A stretch of 64,000 nucleotides of DNA from Rariglobus sp041662485 (GCA_041662485.1 JBAZSJ010000014.1:35616-99615), one strand, 5' to 3'. Positions 1 through 8,948 are shown, counted from the first letter of the stretch. Notes: generated from the sequence alone by a model not told the origin. A program made the numbers and translations.

Positions 1-23
1 ACCAGATCCGGAAATAATCGAGG

Positions 24-105
24 GTAGGGCGCGACCGCTGGGCGCGCCGCGAATATCCAAGGGCATGCGCACGTCGAGCCGGCGGGCCCAGCGGTCCCGC
101 CCTAC
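24..105. repeat. REPIN-like inverted pair, GTAGGGCGGGACC class
   Basis: Two inverted copies of a short palindrome. The left copy (24-50) begins GTAGGGCGCGACCGCTGGGC and the right copy (81-105) ends GGTCCCGCCCTAC. The head GTAG and the hairpin stem are the hallmarks of REP elements. Single copies of the right-hand form recur at 26419-26443 and 39440-39463. Confidence 0.75.
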
Positions 106-114
106 CGCCCTACC

Positions 115-483
115 TCAAAACGGCACGTCTTCGCCCTGCACCGTCTCGCCGTCTGGCTCGGACAAGGGCGGACCGTCCTCGTCGGTCGCCGGCGCGTCGG
201 GAGCGCCGCCGAGCGACTCGATTTTCCAGGCGTTGAGGTTCACGAAATAGCTCTCTTTCCACTCACGTCCGCGCAGGTCGAAAAAGACTTTCGCCTTCGC
301 GCCGGGCTTGAGGGCGGCGACAAGGGCGACCTTGTCTTTTACGCATTCGAATTTGATGTCTTGGGGGAACTTGCCCGCCTCAATGGTGAGCACGAACTCG
401 CGCTTGTTGAAGCCGCTGCCGAAGGTTTGCTCTTCGAAGATTTTTTTAACGGTGCCGGTGATCTCAAACATGGGGTCCACCAT
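115..483 (-). CDS. DUF3127-like OB-fold protein
   Basis: Small protein of about 122 residues. After Met-Phe-Glu-Ile-Thr-Gly comes the pattern 'GTVKKIFEEQTFGSGFNKRE', then 'PQDIKFECVKDK' and a 'KVFFDLRGREW' strand. This matches the DUF3127 family, which has an OB fold and may bind single-stranded nucleic acid. The acidic tail (EDGPPLSEPDGETVQGEDVPF type) resembles the SSB C-terminal tip only loosely. Start placed at 483 (MVDPMFEITG); 471 or 525 are alternatives. The gene is transcribed away from gatC, with a REPIN just behind its 3' end. Function is inferred only from the fold family. Confidence 0.75.
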   Translation of the reverse strand: MVDPMFEITGTVKKIFEEQTFGSGFNKREFVLTIEAGKFPQDIKFECVKDKVALVAALKPGAKAKVFFDLRGREWKESYFVNLNAWKIESLGGAPDAPATDEDGPPLSEPDGETVQGEDVPF

Positions 484-569
484 GAAGCATTCGGGCGGAC
501 GGGGGCCAGTCACTTTTACGGCCAATTTCTAGAGGCATGGCTTGCACTGGATTGAGCTTTAATCCGAGT

Positions 570-624
570 GTAGGAGCCTGCTTGCAGGCGATGATTTGAA
601 AATCGCCTGCAAGCAGGCTCCTAC
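570..624. repeat. REPIN, GTAGGAGC class
   Basis: The left arm (570-592) starts GTAGGAGCCTGCTTGCAGG. The right arm (602-624) is its exact reverse complement, separated by 9 bp. It lies immediately upstream of gatC, whose start codon is 12 bp downstream. Confidence 0.85.
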
Positions 625-635
625 ATTTTCAATCC

Positions 636-926
636 ATGTCCGCCCAAGAAGACCTCAATATCGACCGTATCGCCAACCTCGCGCGTCTCGCGCTTACGCC
701 CGAGGAAAAGGTCAAGTTTTCCGCCCAGCTCGCCGATGTGCTCACCAACATCGAGAAGCTCAAACAGGTCGATGTGACCGGTGTCGAGCCGACCGCGCAC
801 GCCTTCCCGATTTACAACGTCTGGGCCGACGACGTCGCTAAACCCGGCCTCTCCGTCGAGGACGCCCTCCGCAACGCCCCCGAAAAACGCGACAACATGA
901 TCGTCGTCCCCAAAGTCGTCGAATGA
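636..926 (+). CDS. gatC: Asp-tRNA(Asn)/Glu-tRNA(Gln) amidotransferase subunit C
   Basis: GatC, 96 residues, the normal length for the small subunit that wraps around GatA and GatB. Recognisable features are 'IDRIANLARLALTPEEKVKFSAQL', the 'VLTNIEKLKQVDVTGVEPTAH' segment and the C-terminal 'LRNAPEKRDNMIVVPKVVE'. GatCAB converts misacylated Glu-tRNA(Gln) or Asp-tRNA(Asn) to Gln- or Asn-tRNA in the cytoplasm. Its stop overlaps the gatA start by 4 bp, indicating translational coupling. A REPIN occupies the upstream region, leaving little room for a ribosome binding site. Confidence 0.97.
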   Translation: MSAQEDLNIDRIANLARLALTPEEKVKFSAQLADVLTNIEKLKQVDVTGVEPTAHAFPIYNVWADDVAKPGLSVEDALRNAPEKRDNMIVVPKVVE

Positions 927-2401
927 GCACCGCCGCCATGTCCTCCGAACTTTTCAACAAATCCATCGCCGAACTGGCCTCCCTGCTCGAAGCCAAGACG
1001 ATCACCTCGGTCGAACTCACGCAGGCCGTCATCGCCCGCACGCAAGCCGTCGAAGAACGCGTCAAGGCGTTCAATTCCTACGACACCGCCGATGCCCTTG
1101 CGCAAGCCGCCGCGTCCGACGCCCGTCGCGCTGCCGGCCAGGCCCTCGGGCCGCTCGACGGCATTCCAATCGGCATAAAAGACGTGATTGCCGTCACCGG
1201 ACAGCCGCTCACCGCCTCGTCGAAGATGCTGGCGAACTTCGTTTCGCCCTACGACGCGACCGTCACGCAGAAGCTCAAAAAAGCCGGCGCGGTCATCTGG
1301 GGCCGTCTCAACTTGGACGAGTTCGCGATGGGTTCCTCCACGGAGAACTCCGCGTTCCACACCACGCGCAATCCCTACAACCTCGACTGTGTGCCCGGCG
1401 GTTCCTCGGGTGGCAGCGCCGCCGCGCTCGCGGCAGGCGAAGCCATCGCCACCCTCGGTTCCGACACCGGCGGTTCCATCCGCCAGCCCGCCGCTCTCTG
1501 CAACGTCGTCGGGCTCAAGCCCACCTACGGCCTCGTCTCGCGTTTCGGCCTGATCGCCTTCGCTTCGTCGCTCGACCAGATCGGTCCGTTCACCCGCACG
1601 GTTGAAGACGCCGCCATCGCTCTTCAAGCCATCGCCGGTTACGACGAAAACGACTCGACCTCCGTCAAAATCGAGATCCCGGACTACCGCGCCGCGCTGA
1701 AGGAGAAAAAAGGCCCGTGGCGCATTGGCATCCCGAAGGAATATTTTGGCGAAGGCCTCGACCCCGAGGTCGCCGCCGCCGTCGAAAAGGCGGTTTCGTT
1801 CTATGAGAAGATGGGCTGCGAGATTAAGAACGTCTCCCTGCCGCATACCGAGTATGGTGTGGGTGTTTACTACATCATCGCGACCGCCGAGTGCTCTTCC
1901 AACCTGAGCCGCTACGACGGCATCCGTTACGGACACCGTTCGGCCGACGCCAAGGACATCGTTGATCTTTACTACAAGTCCCGAGCCGAAGGCTTTGGTC
2001 CTGAGGTGAAGCGCCGCATCATCCTCGGCACCTACGTGCTGAGCAGCGGTTACTACGACGCGTATTATCTGCGCGCGCAAAAAGTCCGCACGCTCATCCG
2101 CCAGGACTTCCTCAACGCCTACAACGAGGTGGACGCGATCATCACGCCCACGACGCCCACGCCCGCCTTCAAACGCGGCGCCAAGGCCGACCCCTTGGCG
2201 ATGTATCTCTGCGATGTTTATACCATCGGCGTTAACTTGGCCGGACTCCCCGGCATCAGCGTGCCGTGCGGTTTCTCGTCGGGCGGCCTGCCCATCGGCA
2301 TGCAGTTGATCGGCCAGCCCTTCAAGGAGGCCGATCTGCTGGCCATCGCCAACGCCTATGACTCGGCGCATGACTGGTCCAAGCGGACACCCAATCTCTA
2401 A
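923..2401 (+). CDS. gatA: Asp-tRNA(Asn)/Glu-tRNA(Gln) amidotransferase subunit A
   Basis: GatA, 492 residues, the amidase-signature subunit that releases ammonia from glutamine. The Ser-cisSer-Lys triad elements are visible: Lys86 in 'PIGIKDV', the serines of 'GGSSGGSAAALAAG' near residues 161-165 and of 'GSDTGGSIRQPA' near 185-189. The C-terminal 'GLPGISVPCGFSSGGLPIGMQLIG' is also conserved. The ATG at 923 overlaps the gatC stop. A second in-frame Met at residue 6 is possible. gatB follows after a 91-bp gap that contains a long inverted repeat. Confidence 0.98.
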   Translation: MSTAAMSSELFNKSIAELASLLEAKTITSVELTQAVIARTQAVEERVKAFNSYDTADALAQAAASDARRAAGQALGPLDGIPIGIKDVIAVTGQPLTASSKMLANFVSPYDATVTQKLKKAGAVIWGRLNLDEFAMGSSTENSAFHTTRNPYNLDCVPGGSSGGSAAALAAGEAIATLGSDTGGSIRQPAALCNVVGLKPTYGLVSRFGLIAFASSLDQIGPFTRTVEDAAIALQAIAGYDENDSTSVKIEIPDYRAALKEKKGPWRIGIPKEYFGEGLDPEVAAAVEKAVSFYEKMGCEIKNVSLPHTEYGVGVYYIIATAECSSNLSRYDGIRYGHRSADAKDIVDLYYKSRAEGFGPEVKRRIILGTYVLSSGYYDAYYLRAQKVRTLIRQDFLNAYNEVDAIITPTTPTPAFKRGAKADPLAMYLCDVYTIGVNLAGLPGISVPCGFSSGGLPIGMQLIGQPFKEADLLAIANAYDSAHDWSKRTPNL

Positions 2402-2409
2402 TTTTTTGG

Positions 2410-2478
2410 CCCACGAAACACACGAAACGACACGAAAAACGAACTCCGACTTTCGCGTCATTTCGTGTGTTTCGCGGG
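2410..2478. repeat. 28-bp inverted repeat between gatA and gatB
   Basis: The arms 2410-2437 (CCCACGAAACACACGAAACG...) and 2451-2478 (...TTTCGTGTGTTTCGCGGG) match at 25 of 28 positions, with a 13-bp loop. The same ACGAAAC-ACGAAA wording recurs as a single arm at 17575-17600, so this is a dispersed repeat rather than a dedicated attenuator. It could still fold in the gat transcript. No T-tract follows. Confidence 0.8.
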
Positions 2479-2492
2479 CAACCTTCTGAAAA

Positions 2493-4019
2493 ATGAAATA
2501 CGAAGCCGTCATCGGTCTTGAGGTTCACGTCCAGATCAAGACCAAGTCCAAGATGTTCACCCGCGTCGCTGCCGGCTATGGGCAGCCCGCGAACACGCTC
2601 ACCGATCCCGTTGTGCTCGCGCTCCCCGGCGTCCTGCCGGTGATGAACAAGGCCGCGCTCGACGCCATCATCAAGGCCGGCCTTCTCCTCGGCTGCGACA
2701 TCGCGCCCATCTGCAAGTGGGACCGCAAAAACTACTTCTATCCGGACTCGCCTAAGAACTACCAGATCTCCCAGTTCGACCAGCCCATCTGCCTCAACGG
2801 CTCTGTTGAAATCGAACTGCCCGGCGCCGCCCGCAACATCCAAGGCGAACGCAAATCAATCGCGCTCACTCGCATTCACCTTGAGGAAGACGTCGGCAAG
2901 TTGAATCACGAGGCCTTCGATTCGCTCGTGGACTATAACCGCGCCGGCACGCCGCTCATGGAGATCGTGTCCGAGCCCGTGATCAAATCCGCCGAGGAAG
3001 CCTACGCCTACCTCACGTCGCTGCGTGCGACTATGATCTACGGCGGCATCTCCGACTGTGATATGGAGAAGGGTCAGCTCCGCTGCGACGCCAACATCTC
3101 AATCCGCCCCATCGGCGAAACCAAGCTCGGCACCAAGGTCGAACTGAAGAACCTCAACTCGATTTCCTACGTGCGCGACGGCATCGCCCACGAAATCCAG
3201 CGTCAGCTCGCCGTGACCCAGTCCGGCGGCACCATCGTTCAGGAAACCCGCGACTACGACGGCCAGGCCGGCACCAGCCAGTCGCTCCGTTCGAAGGAAA
3301 TGGCGCACGACTACCGCTACTTCCCCGATCCCGACCTCATGCCCGTCAAGGTGGACGCCGCATGGAAGGCCCGCATCCAGGCCGAGTGCCCAGAGTTGCC
3401 CTTCGCCAAGCAAACCCGGTTTCAGACCGAGTATTCGCTGCCCTACACGCTCACGTCCGTCCTCGTGTGGGACAAGGCGCTGGCCGACTACTTTGAGGAA
3501 GCCGCCAAGTTCGCGGGCCCCGGTAAAGCCCAGGCCGTGGGCAACTGGGTGGTAAACGAAATTCAGCGGATCATTTCTAACCGCTCAACGTGGCCCATTC
3601 TCAGAAATGCGCTCTCGCTGCCTGAATATGATGGCGAAAAAGCCAACGAGAATCCTTGGGATTATATTTCTAAAGTAGTCTCGGCGAAGCATCTTGCGGA
3701 GCTCGTTCAATTAATCGATTCGGGGACACTGCTTTCTAATGTGGCAAAAGAAGTCTTTGCCGAAATGTCTTCTACTGGTCAGTCGCCCGCCACCATCGTG
3801 GCGAAGAAAGGCCTCGCCGCCGCGCCGACCGACAGCGCCGAACTCGAAGGCTGGTGCCGCGAGGCCATTGCCGCCAACGCGAAGTCGGTCGCCGAGTTCA
3901 AAGCCGGCAAGGAAAGCGCTATCAACGGACTCAAGGGCCCGATCATGAAAGCGTCGAAGGGCAAGGCCAACCCCAAGCTCGTGGACGAAACCCTTCGGCG
4001 GCTGTTGGCTTCTCTTTAA
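2493..4019 (+). CDS. gatB: Asp-tRNA(Asn)/Glu-tRNA(Gln) amidotransferase subunit B
   Basis: GatB, 508 residues, the subunit that activates the tRNA-bound carboxylate with ATP and receives ammonia from GatA. Diagnostic stretches are 'YEAVIGLEVHVQIKTKSKMF', 'KNYFYPDSPKNYQISQFDQP', 'IHLEEDVGK', 'LMEIVSEP', 'QLRCDANISI' and 'DYRYFPDPDL', followed by the YqeY-like tail. The last part of the middle domain (about residues 354-430) is written in visibly lower-GC codons and carries a stretch that seems longer than in typical GatB ('ISNRSTWPILRNALSLPEYD'). The reading frame is intact. Start chosen at the ATG giving the conserved N-terminus. Confidence 0.98.
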   Translation: MKYEAVIGLEVHVQIKTKSKMFTRVAAGYGQPANTLTDPVVLALPGVLPVMNKAALDAIIKAGLLLGCDIAPICKWDRKNYFYPDSPKNYQISQFDQPICLNGSVEIELPGAARNIQGERKSIALTRIHLEEDVGKLNHEAFDSLVDYNRAGTPLMEIVSEPVIKSAEEAYAYLTSLRATMIYGGISDCDMEKGQLRCDANISIRPIGETKLGTKVELKNLNSISYVRDGIAHEIQRQLAVTQSGGTIVQETRDYDGQAGTSQSLRSKEMAHDYRYFPDPDLMPVKVDAAWKARIQAECPELPFAKQTRFQTEYSLPYTLTSVLVWDKALADYFEEAAKFAGPGKAQAVGNWVVNEIQRIISNRSTWPILRNALSLPEYDGEKANENPWDYISKVVSAKHLAELVQLIDSGTLLSNVAKEVFAEMSSTGQSPATIVAKKGLAAAPTDSAELEGWCREAIAANAKSVAEFKAGKESAINGLKGPIMKASKGKANPKLVDETLRRLLASL

Positions 4020-4100
4020 GGGGTAAAGTCTGCTGGACGGGGATGATCCCGGTGTTTAGCCCTGACCTTGGCTTCCAATTCAATCTGACCGCGCAATCCC

Positions 4101-4718
4101 ATGAAAATCATCCTCCTCTTGGCGGTGTTTATTACCGGCACGCTGCCGTTGTTGGCGGTTAAAAAAGGAGATACTTATGAGCAGGTGATTGCTGAAAAAG
4201 GAGCTCCCGTCTCCAAGCTTCAGGCGGGCGAAACCTTGATCCTTAGTTACCCTGATCAACGCATTAAACTGAAGGCAAACATCGTGGTTGATGTGAATTC
4301 GAAACTGCCGGCGGTCACGCGAGCCGAACCAGACGCCGCCGCACAAGCTGCCGGTGGATGGACGACCAATTATGCCGGAGCACTGGCCCAGGCGCGCCAG
4401 CAAAATACCAAGGTGTTTCTGTTCTTTACCGGTTCCGATTGGTGCGGCTGGTGCAAGCGCCTCGACAAAGAAATTTTGTCCACCGGGGCATTCCAGTCTT
4501 ATGCCGCTAAAAACCTGATATTGGTGAAACTCGATTTCCCCCGGGGAATACCGCAGTCGGATATGTTGAAGGCGCAAAATGAGCAACTTTCCCAGAAGTA
4601 TCAGGTCGGCGGCTTCCCCACGGTCATCGTGCTCGACGCCCAAGGCAAGGAAGTGGGCAAGCTCGGCTATCAGGAGGGCGGCCCGGGTCCCTTCATCGAT
4701 GCCCTGAAAGCGCTTTAA
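4101..4718 (+). CDS. Secreted thioredoxin-like protein
   Basis: Protein of 205 residues. An N-terminal signal peptide (about residues 1-19, 'MKIILLLAVFITGTLPLLA') is followed by a short SmpA/OmlA-like segment ('KKGDTYEQVIAEKGAPVSKL') and a thioredoxin fold. The active-site motif is 'SDWCGWCKRLDKEIL', a CxxC with Gly-Trp between the cysteines. The cis-Pro loop is 'VGGFPTVIVLDAQG'. This is the pattern of DUF255/thioredoxin_7-type periplasmic reductases, so a role in envelope disulfide chemistry is likely. It stands alone downstream of gatB. Confidence 0.88.
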   Translation: MKIILLLAVFITGTLPLLAVKKGDTYEQVIAEKGAPVSKLQAGETLILSYPDQRIKLKANIVVDVNSKLPAVTRAEPDAAAQAAGGWTTNYAGALAQARQQNTKVFLFFTGSDWCGWCKRLDKEILSTGAFQSYAAKNLILVKLDFPRGIPQSDMLKAQNEQLSQKYQVGGFPTVIVLDAQGKEVGKLGYQEGGPGPFIDALKAL

Positions 4719-4745
4719 GTCGGATGGGGGGCAGCCCGCCAAAGC

Positions 4746-4782
4746 CTGACAATTCCCTGACAACTTAAGGCTGAACTAATAA
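4746..4782 (+). promoter_or_regulatory. Candidate PhoB/OmpR-type box with -10
   Basis: CTGACAA occurs at 4746-4752 and again at 4757-4763, exactly 11 bp apart, the pitch used by OmpR/PhoB response regulators on direct repeats. A TAATAA hexamer at 4777-4782 could be the -10, placing the box where a -35 would be. The same motif recurs four times upstream of the gene at 9008. The binding protein is inferred, possibly the regulator at 12098. Confidence 0.5.
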
Positions 4783-4815
4783 AGCGGGTTCTGATTCGTT
4801 GTGGGGATACCCGCC

Positions 4816-6345
4816 ATGAAATCGATTACCCTCGCTCCGTTGTTCGCGGCTTTGCCGTTGCTGTTTTCGTCCGCGCTGCATGCGCAGACCGCCCTCACTG
4901 TTTACAACCAAAATTTCGCCGTCGTTCGCGAGACCGTGCCCCTTGATCTCAAGAAGGGCGTCAATGCCGTCACCTTCGACCGTGCCACCACTCATGTGGA
5001 GCCGGATTCGGTGGTGCTTCGCGATCCTTCCGGCAAGGTCGGTGTGCGTATTCTGGAACAAAGTTATCGCGCCGACACGGCCTCTCCTGGGCTTATCCTG
5101 TCGCTCTTCGAGGGTAAGGAAATCGACTTTCGCGCGCCTACCCAGGCCAATCCCAACCAGGTTGTGCGCGGAAAGGTGATCCGCTCCGGCTACACTCCGA
5201 ATATAAGCGCGTCGCAGCGCTACGGCCAACGGTTTTACCAAAGTCAGATGGCCATGGGCAACTATCAGGAAGGGGCGGGCTCCCCGATCATCGAGATCGA
5301 TGGCCAGTTGAGGTTCTCACTTCCGGGGGAGCCGGTTTTCCCTTCGTTGGGCGATGATGCCATTTTGCGCCCGACGCTCACCTGGCGGCTCGATAGTGAT
5401 CGCGCCGCCAAGCTAAACGCCGAACTAGGCTACATCACGGGCGGCATGTCGTGGCAGGCCGCCTATAATCTTATCTCGCCCGAGAAAGGCGATACCCTCG
5501 ACATCGTCGGTTGGGTGACGCTCGACAATCAGTCGGGGAAAACCTTCGCCGACGCCAAGGTGAAGCTGATGGCGGGTGACGTGAGCAAGCTGGCTCCGGA
5601 TGTCTCGTTGGGTCATGATATGGCGTCTATACGATCCGACCCTTTTGCCTCAGCTGCGCCAGCATCCGTCACCGAAAAGGAATTCGACGAGTTTCACCTC
5701 TACTCATTGCCGCGTCCGGTCACTTTGCGAAATCGCGAGACGAAGCAGGTCGAGTTCTTGCGCGCCACCGGCGTAAAGGCCGCGACGATTTACGTGTATA
5801 ACGGTGCCGATCTGGGTGGGCGGTATCGCAATTGGAACGACGAGGCGATTCGTAACAATCGGGAATACGGCACCGTTTCGAACCCGAAAGTGTGGGTTTA
5901 CCGCGAGTTCAAGAACACCAAGGAAAACGGTCTGGGCCTGCCGCTGCCGAAGGGACGCACGCGGTTTTATCGGCAGGATGACGCGGACGGCGCGATCGAG
6001 TTCACCGGTGAAAACACCGTCGATCACACGCCCGAGGGCGAGACGGTGCGCATCTACACGGGCGATGCGTTTGACATCGTGGGCGAGCGCAAACGCACCG
6101 ACTACAAACTCAGCAACCGTAACGACGAGGTGGAGGAGGCGTTCGAGATCAAGCTGCGCAACCGCAAGAAGGAGCCCGTCGAGGTGCGCGTGACGGAGCG
6201 GATGTATCGCTGGCTCAACTGGTCGTTGATGGAAAGCTCCGATCCCTACGTGAAGACGGACGACCGCAACATCGAGTTCCGCGTCACACTGAAACCGGAC
6301 GAGGAGAAGGTCATCACCTACCGCGTCCGCTACGATTGGAAATGA
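4816..6345 (+). CDS. DUF4139-family secreted protein
   Basis: Protein of 509 residues beginning 'MKSITLAPLFAALPLLFSSA', a clear signal peptide cleaved after 'LHAQ'. The body matches the DUF4139 type: 'LTVYNQNFAVVRETVPLDLKKG' at the N-terminus, then 'LGYITGGMSWQAAYNLI', 'DTLDIVGWVTLDNQSGKTF' and the C-terminal 'YKLSNRNDEVEEAFEIKLRNRKKEPVEV' region. Members are exported proteins of unknown function. ATG 4816 is preferred over GTG 4801 because it gives a normal signal peptide. Its stop overlaps the next start (ATGA). An 11-bp direct-repeat box lies upstream. Confidence 0.85.
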   Translation: MKSITLAPLFAALPLLFSSALHAQTALTVYNQNFAVVRETVPLDLKKGVNAVTFDRATTHVEPDSVVLRDPSGKVGVRILEQSYRADTASPGLILSLFEGKEIDFRAPTQANPNQVVRGKVIRSGYTPNISASQRYGQRFYQSQMAMGNYQEGAGSPIIEIDGQLRFSLPGEPVFPSLGDDAILRPTLTWRLDSDRAAKLNAELGYITGGMSWQAAYNLISPEKGDTLDIVGWVTLDNQSGKTFADAKVKLMAGDVSKLAPDVSLGHDMASIRSDPFASAAPASVTEKEFDEFHLYSLPRPVTLRNRETKQVEFLRATGVKAATIYVYNGADLGGRYRNWNDEAIRNNREYGTVSNPKVWVYREFKNTKENGLGLPLPKGRTRFYRQDDADGAIEFTGENTVDHTPEGETVRIYTGDAFDIVGERKRTDYKLSNRNDEVEEAFEIKLRNRKKEPVEVRVTERMYRWLNWSLMESSDPYVKTDDRNIEFRVTLKPDEEKVITYRVRYDWK

Positions 6346-8948
6346 AACACCTCTTTGGAGTCATCAGTTTCGTCGTCTTGTTTTCGGCGTGTCGCACGCC
6401 CGAGCACACATTTGCGGCAGCGAAACTTCCTGAGGCAAAGGTATCCTCCCGTTTGAAGTATGACCGGACGCCTATGTATGTGTCCGTGCAGGCCGGTGAC
6501 GGCACGGTATGGGCCGTAGGGTATAAAAATGAAAAAGGTCTCTTTATATGGGCTGGAGATACCTGGGAGAAAATCGAGAGCGCGGAGGACTGGCCCGGCT
6601 CGGTGCTGACCATGGTGGCGAGCACGTGTTCGCCCGGAGTGATCTATTCGATTTGGGGCGGACCACCGCAGACGGCGGGAAACCTTACCGTCCTGCACGT
6701 TTGGCGGCACGAGGCGGGTGTTCCCTCGAAACAACTGGCCAGTTTTGACAACCCCACCGTGGACGCCAGTAACCGCAACGGTGAGCGGCCCAATGTGACC
6801 ATCGATGCGACCGATACGCTCTGGCTGGCATTTCCCGGGGACAAGCTGGTGAGCCTGCCGTCGTCGGGCGGAGAACCGAGGATCATCCCGGTGGGCCGGT
6901 CGCTTTTCGTGGCGTCGGCGGGCAATACGACGGGCAAGATACGCCCGCTTGCCTACATGCCGGAATCGGCGGCGCGCGGGTGGCTGTGGACCGTGCAGAA
7001 TCAAAACCGCGCGAGTGTGGAGGGGGCACTCTTTCGTCCGGCCTGTGTGGTGGACGGTCGCGTAACAGCCGGGCCGCCGGTCACCGGGTTGCCTGCGAAG
7101 GGATGTGTGACGTGGGTTTCGACTCCGCGGGACGGGCGCATGGTGTGGGCGCTTGAAGGCGCGGGGCTGTGGGAGATCGACTTGGCCACGATGGGCGCGA
7201 AACCGAGGCCATCGCCTCCGGCGGGCTGGCGCATCCTCGACTGGCGGGCGTTGTCCGACGACCTGGAGGTGGCTCTTGTTTACGGTCAGGGCAGCCGTCG
7301 CGACCAGCTGGCCGGAGAGGTGTGGGTGCGGCGTGCGAACGAATGGATCAATGCGGGACCAAGAAGCGTCCCTCACGGAGGCAGCCGTCGTTCGTATGAT
7401 TGGCAACTGTGGGACGGAGTCCTGCTGGGCGCGGGCTTTTACGCGAGCATGCTGCACATCGATTATTCCGCGGACAGTCCGATCATGCGCAATCTGGGCT
7501 GGCGGGAGCAGGTCAACGTGAGGCAGCCGGAATCGATGCATGTATTGCGTGACGGACGCCTCATGATCGTTGGCGGAGGCACGCTGGTTGCCGAGGCCGG
7601 AGCCCTGCGCGACAAATGGAGCGTGTCGTCGCCGCAGACCGCGTGGACCGTGCAGGAACAGGCGGTTCGGGCGGAAGACGGGCGGCTTTGGTATTTGCTG
7701 GCAAGCGGACCGGGGACGCCGTTGGTGAAGCACTGGGATGGTGCGGCGTGGCAAGATTGGACGTTGCCCGGGGAGCGCAGCCGGTGGTCGCCTGACAGCT
7801 TGTGGGTGGACGAGCGCGGGCGCGTGGCGGTGTTTTCCGAGGATTTGGTGAAACCGGCCTGGGAGCGTGACGAGCAGGCGCCGGGCGGATGGCGGCGTTG
7901 GGACAGCGGCCGGGCGCTGGTGGCGTCGCGGGCCGGCGAACCCAAGCCGGCGGCCACGCTTTACCCGCTTTCCGAGGGATTTCGCACGGCGCCGGTGCTG
8001 GGCGAAGGAGGCCGGGCATTGGTGCGCATGGGGACGTTCCAGTCTTTGGCCGGAGGCGTGTGGACCGTTCACACTCAACGGGCGTTGGGCACGGTGCCGT
8101 TTCGTTACGGCTTCGAGACGGACGGCACGCCTTGGTTCCATACCAACGGTCAGAAGCGTTGGCTTGTTGCCGACGGAGTGTGGGCGGATGCAGGCAGGGT
8201 GAACGAAGGCCGATTGCTCATGAGTCGCACGAGCGAGCCGTGGCCGGAGTGGTTGAAGGCGAGGCTCGACGAGCAAGGCGCGGACTCCGCGCACCGTGAT
8301 GGGGAAGGCGTGTGGTGGGTGGTGCAGGACGGCGAGTTGTGGAAGGGCGTGGATGGCGAAGTGATCCGGGTGTTTTCCGACGATGAACCGTCGCCGTTCC
8401 GGGTAGGGAATGTCTTTTATGGGGTGAAGACAGACCCCCGCGGGCATCGGTTGTTTGAGAGCGGAACCAACGTGCTGTTGCCCGCGTCGCCCGGTCCGAA
8501 GACAGCGATACGGGCAGTCACGGAAAACCTGGCGACGGATCGCCGGTTCGTGGTATCGGGCGGCGCCGATTTCGTGAGATACGACTGGCGTTTGAATGGC
8601 GCGGCATGGCATCGCGGAGAAGGCGACACGCTTTGGCTTCGCGAGCTTCCTACCGGAGTGAACGTCGTGGAATTGCGCGGCTACAACCGGCGTCTGGATG
8701 CCGGGCCGGTGGCACGCGTGGAACTGCGCGTGGATTATGATCAGACCAGACGAATCGGGCAGTTGCTGGAACAGCTCCGTTCCCCGGTTTATGAAACGCG
8801 CACCGCCGCGGTGAGCCGCCTTGCCCTGCATGGTGCGAAGGCCGAGCCGATGCTGCGTGCCGCGTTGAAGGACGAAACCGGCGAGACTCACCGCTGGTGG
8901 CTGCGGGCGGCGTTACAGGTGGTTGAGGACCGCCTGACAAATCCCTGA
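6342..8948 (+). CDS. Large lipoprotein with propeller-like repeats
   Basis: About 868 residues starting 'MKHLFGVISFVVLFSAC', a lipobox (LFSA|C) that predicts a lipid-anchored envelope protein. The body has many 'DGTVWAV', 'DGRLMIVG' and 'EDGRLWYLLASG' segments like blades of a two-component-regulator or WD-type beta propeller. Near 770-868 a helical stretch ('LRSPVYETRTAAVSRLALHGAKAEPMLRAAL') resembles HEAT repeats. Translationally coupled to the DUF4139 gene by a 4-bp overlap. The family is not recognised. The first of four CTGACAA boxes for the next gene begins inside its 3' end. Confidence 0.75.
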   Translation: MKHLFGVISFVVLFSACRTPEHTFAAAKLPEAKVSSRLKYDRTPMYVSVQAGDGTVWAVGYKNEKGLFIWAGDTWEKIESAEDWPGSVLTMVASTCSPGVIYSIWGGPPQTAGNLTVLHVWRHEAGVPSKQLASFDNPTVDASNRNGERPNVTIDATDTLWLAFPGDKLVSLPSSGGEPRIIPVGRSLFVASAGNTTGKIRPLAYMPESAARGWLWTVQNQNRASVEGALFRPACVVDGRVTAGPPVTGLPAKGCVTWVSTPRDGRMVWALEGAGLWEIDLATMGAKPRPSPPAGWRILDWRALSDDLEVALVYGQGSRRDQLAGEVWVRRANEWINAGPRSVPHGGSRRSYDWQLWDGVLLGAGFYASMLHIDYSADSPIMRNLGWREQVNVRQPESMHVLRDGRLMIVGGGTLVAEAGALRDKWSVSSPQTAWTVQEQAVRAEDGRLWYLLASGPGTPLVKHWDGAAWQDWTLPGERSRWSPDSLWVDERGRVAVFSEDLVKPAWERDEQAPGGWRRWDSGRALVASRAGEPKPAATLYPLSEGFRTAPVLGEGGRALVRMGTFQSLAGGVWTVHTQRALGTVPFRYGFETDGTPWFHTNGQKRWLVADGVWADAGRVNEGRLLMSRTSEPWPEWLKARLDEQGADSAHRDGEGVWWVVQDGELWKGVDGEVIRVFSDDEPSPFRVGNVFYGVKTDPRGHRLFESGTNVLLPASPGPKTAIRAVTENLATDRRFVVSGGADFVRYDWRLNGAAWHRGEGDTLWLRELPTGVNVVELRGYNRRLDAGPVARVELRVDYDQTRRIGQLLEQLRSPVYETRTAAVSRLALHGAKAEPMLRAALKDETGETHRWWLRAALQVVEDRLTNP

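Noticed and set aside
812..2512. A 566-residue open frame on the minus strand
   Set aside because: Antisense to gatA and running through the inverted repeat between gatA and gatB. No domain is recognisable.
6330..8891. An 853-residue open frame on the minus strand
   Set aside because: Antisense to the lipoprotein gene, which has a lipobox and is coupled to the upstream gene. The minus frame is rich in Arg, His and Pro, as shadow frames are.
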